Below are positions 62,882 to 64,000 of a DNA stretch of 64,000 bases, piece by piece (the first letter of the stretch is position 1; each line of letters starts with the position of its first letter). The translations under genes were made by a program, and so were the position numbers. This DNA is from Mucilaginibacter sp. SMC90. GTDB taxonomy: Bacteria; Bacteroidota; Bacteroidia; Sphingobacteriales; Sphingobacteriaceae. Below the pieces are notes generated by a model. That model did not search any database and was not told where the DNA came from. It was given only the letters and a program-made list of their open reading frames with translations. The stretch covers positions 5,332,001 through 5,396,000 of the forward strand of contig NZ_CP094527.1 of assembly GCF_022811725.1 (NCBI RefSeq), in the 5' to 3' direction.

Positions 62882-64000
62882 TTATTTAGAAGAGTTTTTT
62901 TCAAACTCGTTCATCCGGTACGAAATTTGAAAACTGGCGCGGTGTTTTTTGATAAAATCAGAAGGGTTGCTGCCGTATTGCTTAAAGAATTGCTCGCGAA
63001 AATATTTCACATCGCTGAAGCCAACCTGAAACGCGGCCTCGTTAACATTACAATTGGTTTGGATCAATAATTCGGCAGCTTTACGCAGGCGCACAAACCG
63101 GATAAAATTATTGACCGATTGCCCCGTGATACTTTTAAGCCGCTTAAATAACGTAGCATAGCTTATGCCTATCTCTTTTGCCAGCACATCTACATCAAAC
63201 TGATCATCAGTAAAACGGTGCTCAATCACCGAAATACAATTATTCAGAAAATCTTTGTTTTGCTGAGATATACTCCGACCGCTACTTCTTTTGGTTACCT
63301 CTTTATAAAAATAGTTTTGAAGTTCGGTTTTATTGCGCAGCACACTTTTTACGCGTGCAATAAGCAATTCTTTATCAAAAGGCTTCCGTAAAAAATCAAT
63401 AGCGCCTTCTTCCATACTTTTCAGCATGATATCGGGCGTTGTATCACCTGTTAAAAGAATAACAGGGATGTGGTTAATGGCCTGATCTTCCTTTACAATC
63501 CGGCACAGATCAAGCCCGCTGATACCATCCATTACAATATCGCTTATAATTACATCAGGGATGTGCTTTTTAATAAGTTCAAGGCCCGTTGCTCCATTTT
63601 GAGCCTCAATTACATTGTACCCGGGGGTAAAAATCTTTTTGATATATGCACGGATCTGATCATTGTCATCAATTACGATAAGGGTATGCCTGGCCGAACT
63701 AAATAATTCTGATGCTATCAAACCTTCTTCTTCGGGGATGACATCTTTGTTGTTGTCATCAATAAGCTCATTTACGTAGGTATAATCCGGCACAAGGTCT
63801 TCAGTTATGATATCGCCGGAAAAATGGGCCTTCCCCTTTGGCAAAGCAAGCACAAATGTGGTACCACCATCCGGATTGTTAAAGTAACTGATGTTGCCTT
63901 TATGACTTTCAATAAAAACCTTAACCAGGTATAAGCCAATACCAAAACCCTTGCGGAAATAGTTTTTATCCTTGCCCTGGTAAAATTTATCGAATAGCCT
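62882..64000 (-). CDS. Hybrid two-component system regulator (HTCS), N-terminus cut by window end
   Basis: About 372 C-terminal residues are visible; the frame runs off the right edge (an internal ATG at 63853 is not the start). From the edge, it begins in a HATPase domain (FDKFYQGKDKN, GFGIGLYLVKVFIESHKGNI). A receiver domain follows with LIVIDDNDQIRAYI and the phospho-acceptor Asp in DVIISDIVMDGISG. It ends in an AraC-type DNA-binding domain (VDVLAKEIGISYATLFKRLK, NVNEAAFQVGFSDVKYFREQ). HTCS proteins sense imported oligosaccharides with a periplasmic domain (outside the window) and activate the adjacent PUL, here susC downstream. Confidence 0.93.
   Translation of the reverse strand, partial: RLFDKFYQGKDKNYFRKGFGIGLYLVKVFIESHKGNISYFNNPDGGTTFVLALPKGKAHFSGDIITEDLVPDYTYVNELIDDNNKDVIPEEEGLIASELFSSARHTLIVIDDNDQIRAYIKKIFTPGYNVIEAQNGATGLELIKKHIPDVIISDIVMDGISGLDLCRIVKEDQAINHIPVILLTGDTTPDIMLKSMEEGAIDFLRKPFDKELLIARVKSVLRNKTELQNYFYKEVTKRSSGRSISQQNKDFLNNCISVIEHRFTDDQFDVDVLAKEIGISYATLFKRLKSITGQSVNNFIRFVRLRKAAELLIQTNCNVNEAAFQVGFSDVKYFREQFFKQYGSNPSDFIKKHRASFQISYRMNEFEKNSSK

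Noticed and set aside
1..64000. tRNA, rRNA or riboswitch
   Set aside because: No cloverleaf, ribosomal or riboswitch core sequence was recognised by eye; a covariance-model scan would settle it.

Overview
The window comes from a member of the Bacteroidota, most likely a Sphingobacteriaceae soil or plant-litter glycan degrader of the Mucilaginibacter/Pedobacter type (inference). The evidence is two SusC/SusD pairs, an ECF sigma/FecR pair, a hybrid two-component/AraC regulator, LytS/LytTR regulators, many secreted glycoside hydrolases with signal peptides, and very few Shine-Dalgarno-like sites. No rRNA, tRNA, CRISPR array, transposase or phage gene was seen. Both ends cut through genes.

Region 1 (1-7.2 kb) is the most unusual part: a RiPP locus. 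It has two LanB-type dehydratases (one cut by the window start, one complete) and a LytS-type sensor kinase with its LytTR response regulator. A 48-residue precursor peptide, below the size at which short ORFs are normally called, has a lanthipeptide-like leader and a core with eight threonines and no cysteine. Region 2 (7.3-14.6 kb) holds a type II NADH dehydrogenase and a periplasmic aldehyde oxidoreductase operon (paoABC-like plus an XdhC-type cofactor chaperone), then a VOC protein. Region 3 (14.6-20 kb) has two secreted alpha-L-rhamnosidase-like enzymes. Region 4 (20-28.7 kb) is housekeeping and signalling: a cation/proton antiporter, two histidine kinases, a LytTR regulator, Dps, ElaA and a stand-alone CHC2 zinc finger. 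Three promoter regions here share a direct repeat with a 21-bp period that fits a LytTR operator.

Region 5 (28.7-32.6 kb) is an iron-uptake operon (PepSY protein, small membrane protein, TonB siderophore receptor) with a 23-bp palindrome upstream. Region 6 (32.8-37.7 kb) carries GH29 and GH95 alpha-L-fucosidases and an SGNH hydrolase. Region 7 (37.9-48.7 kb) is an ECF sigma/FecR/SusC/SusD locus. Its accessory genes are a DUF5689 lipoprotein, a calcineurin-like phosphoesterase and a glycerophosphodiester phosphodiesterase, which suggests phosphodiester scavenging rather than plain glycan use. Region 8 (48.8-51.1 kb) has an alpha/beta hydrolase and an AraC regulator.

Region 9 (51.4-64 kb) is a polysaccharide utilisation locus: HTCS regulator, SusC/SusD, a BNR_4 propeller enzyme, a DUF2264 protein, GH43, GH35 beta-galactosidase and L-rhamnose mutarotase. 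Together these suggest degradation of a rhamnose-glucuronate-capped galactan such as arabinogalactan protein. Intergenic spaces throughout hold imperfect or perfect palindromic repeats of several families, some present in two or three copies in this window.
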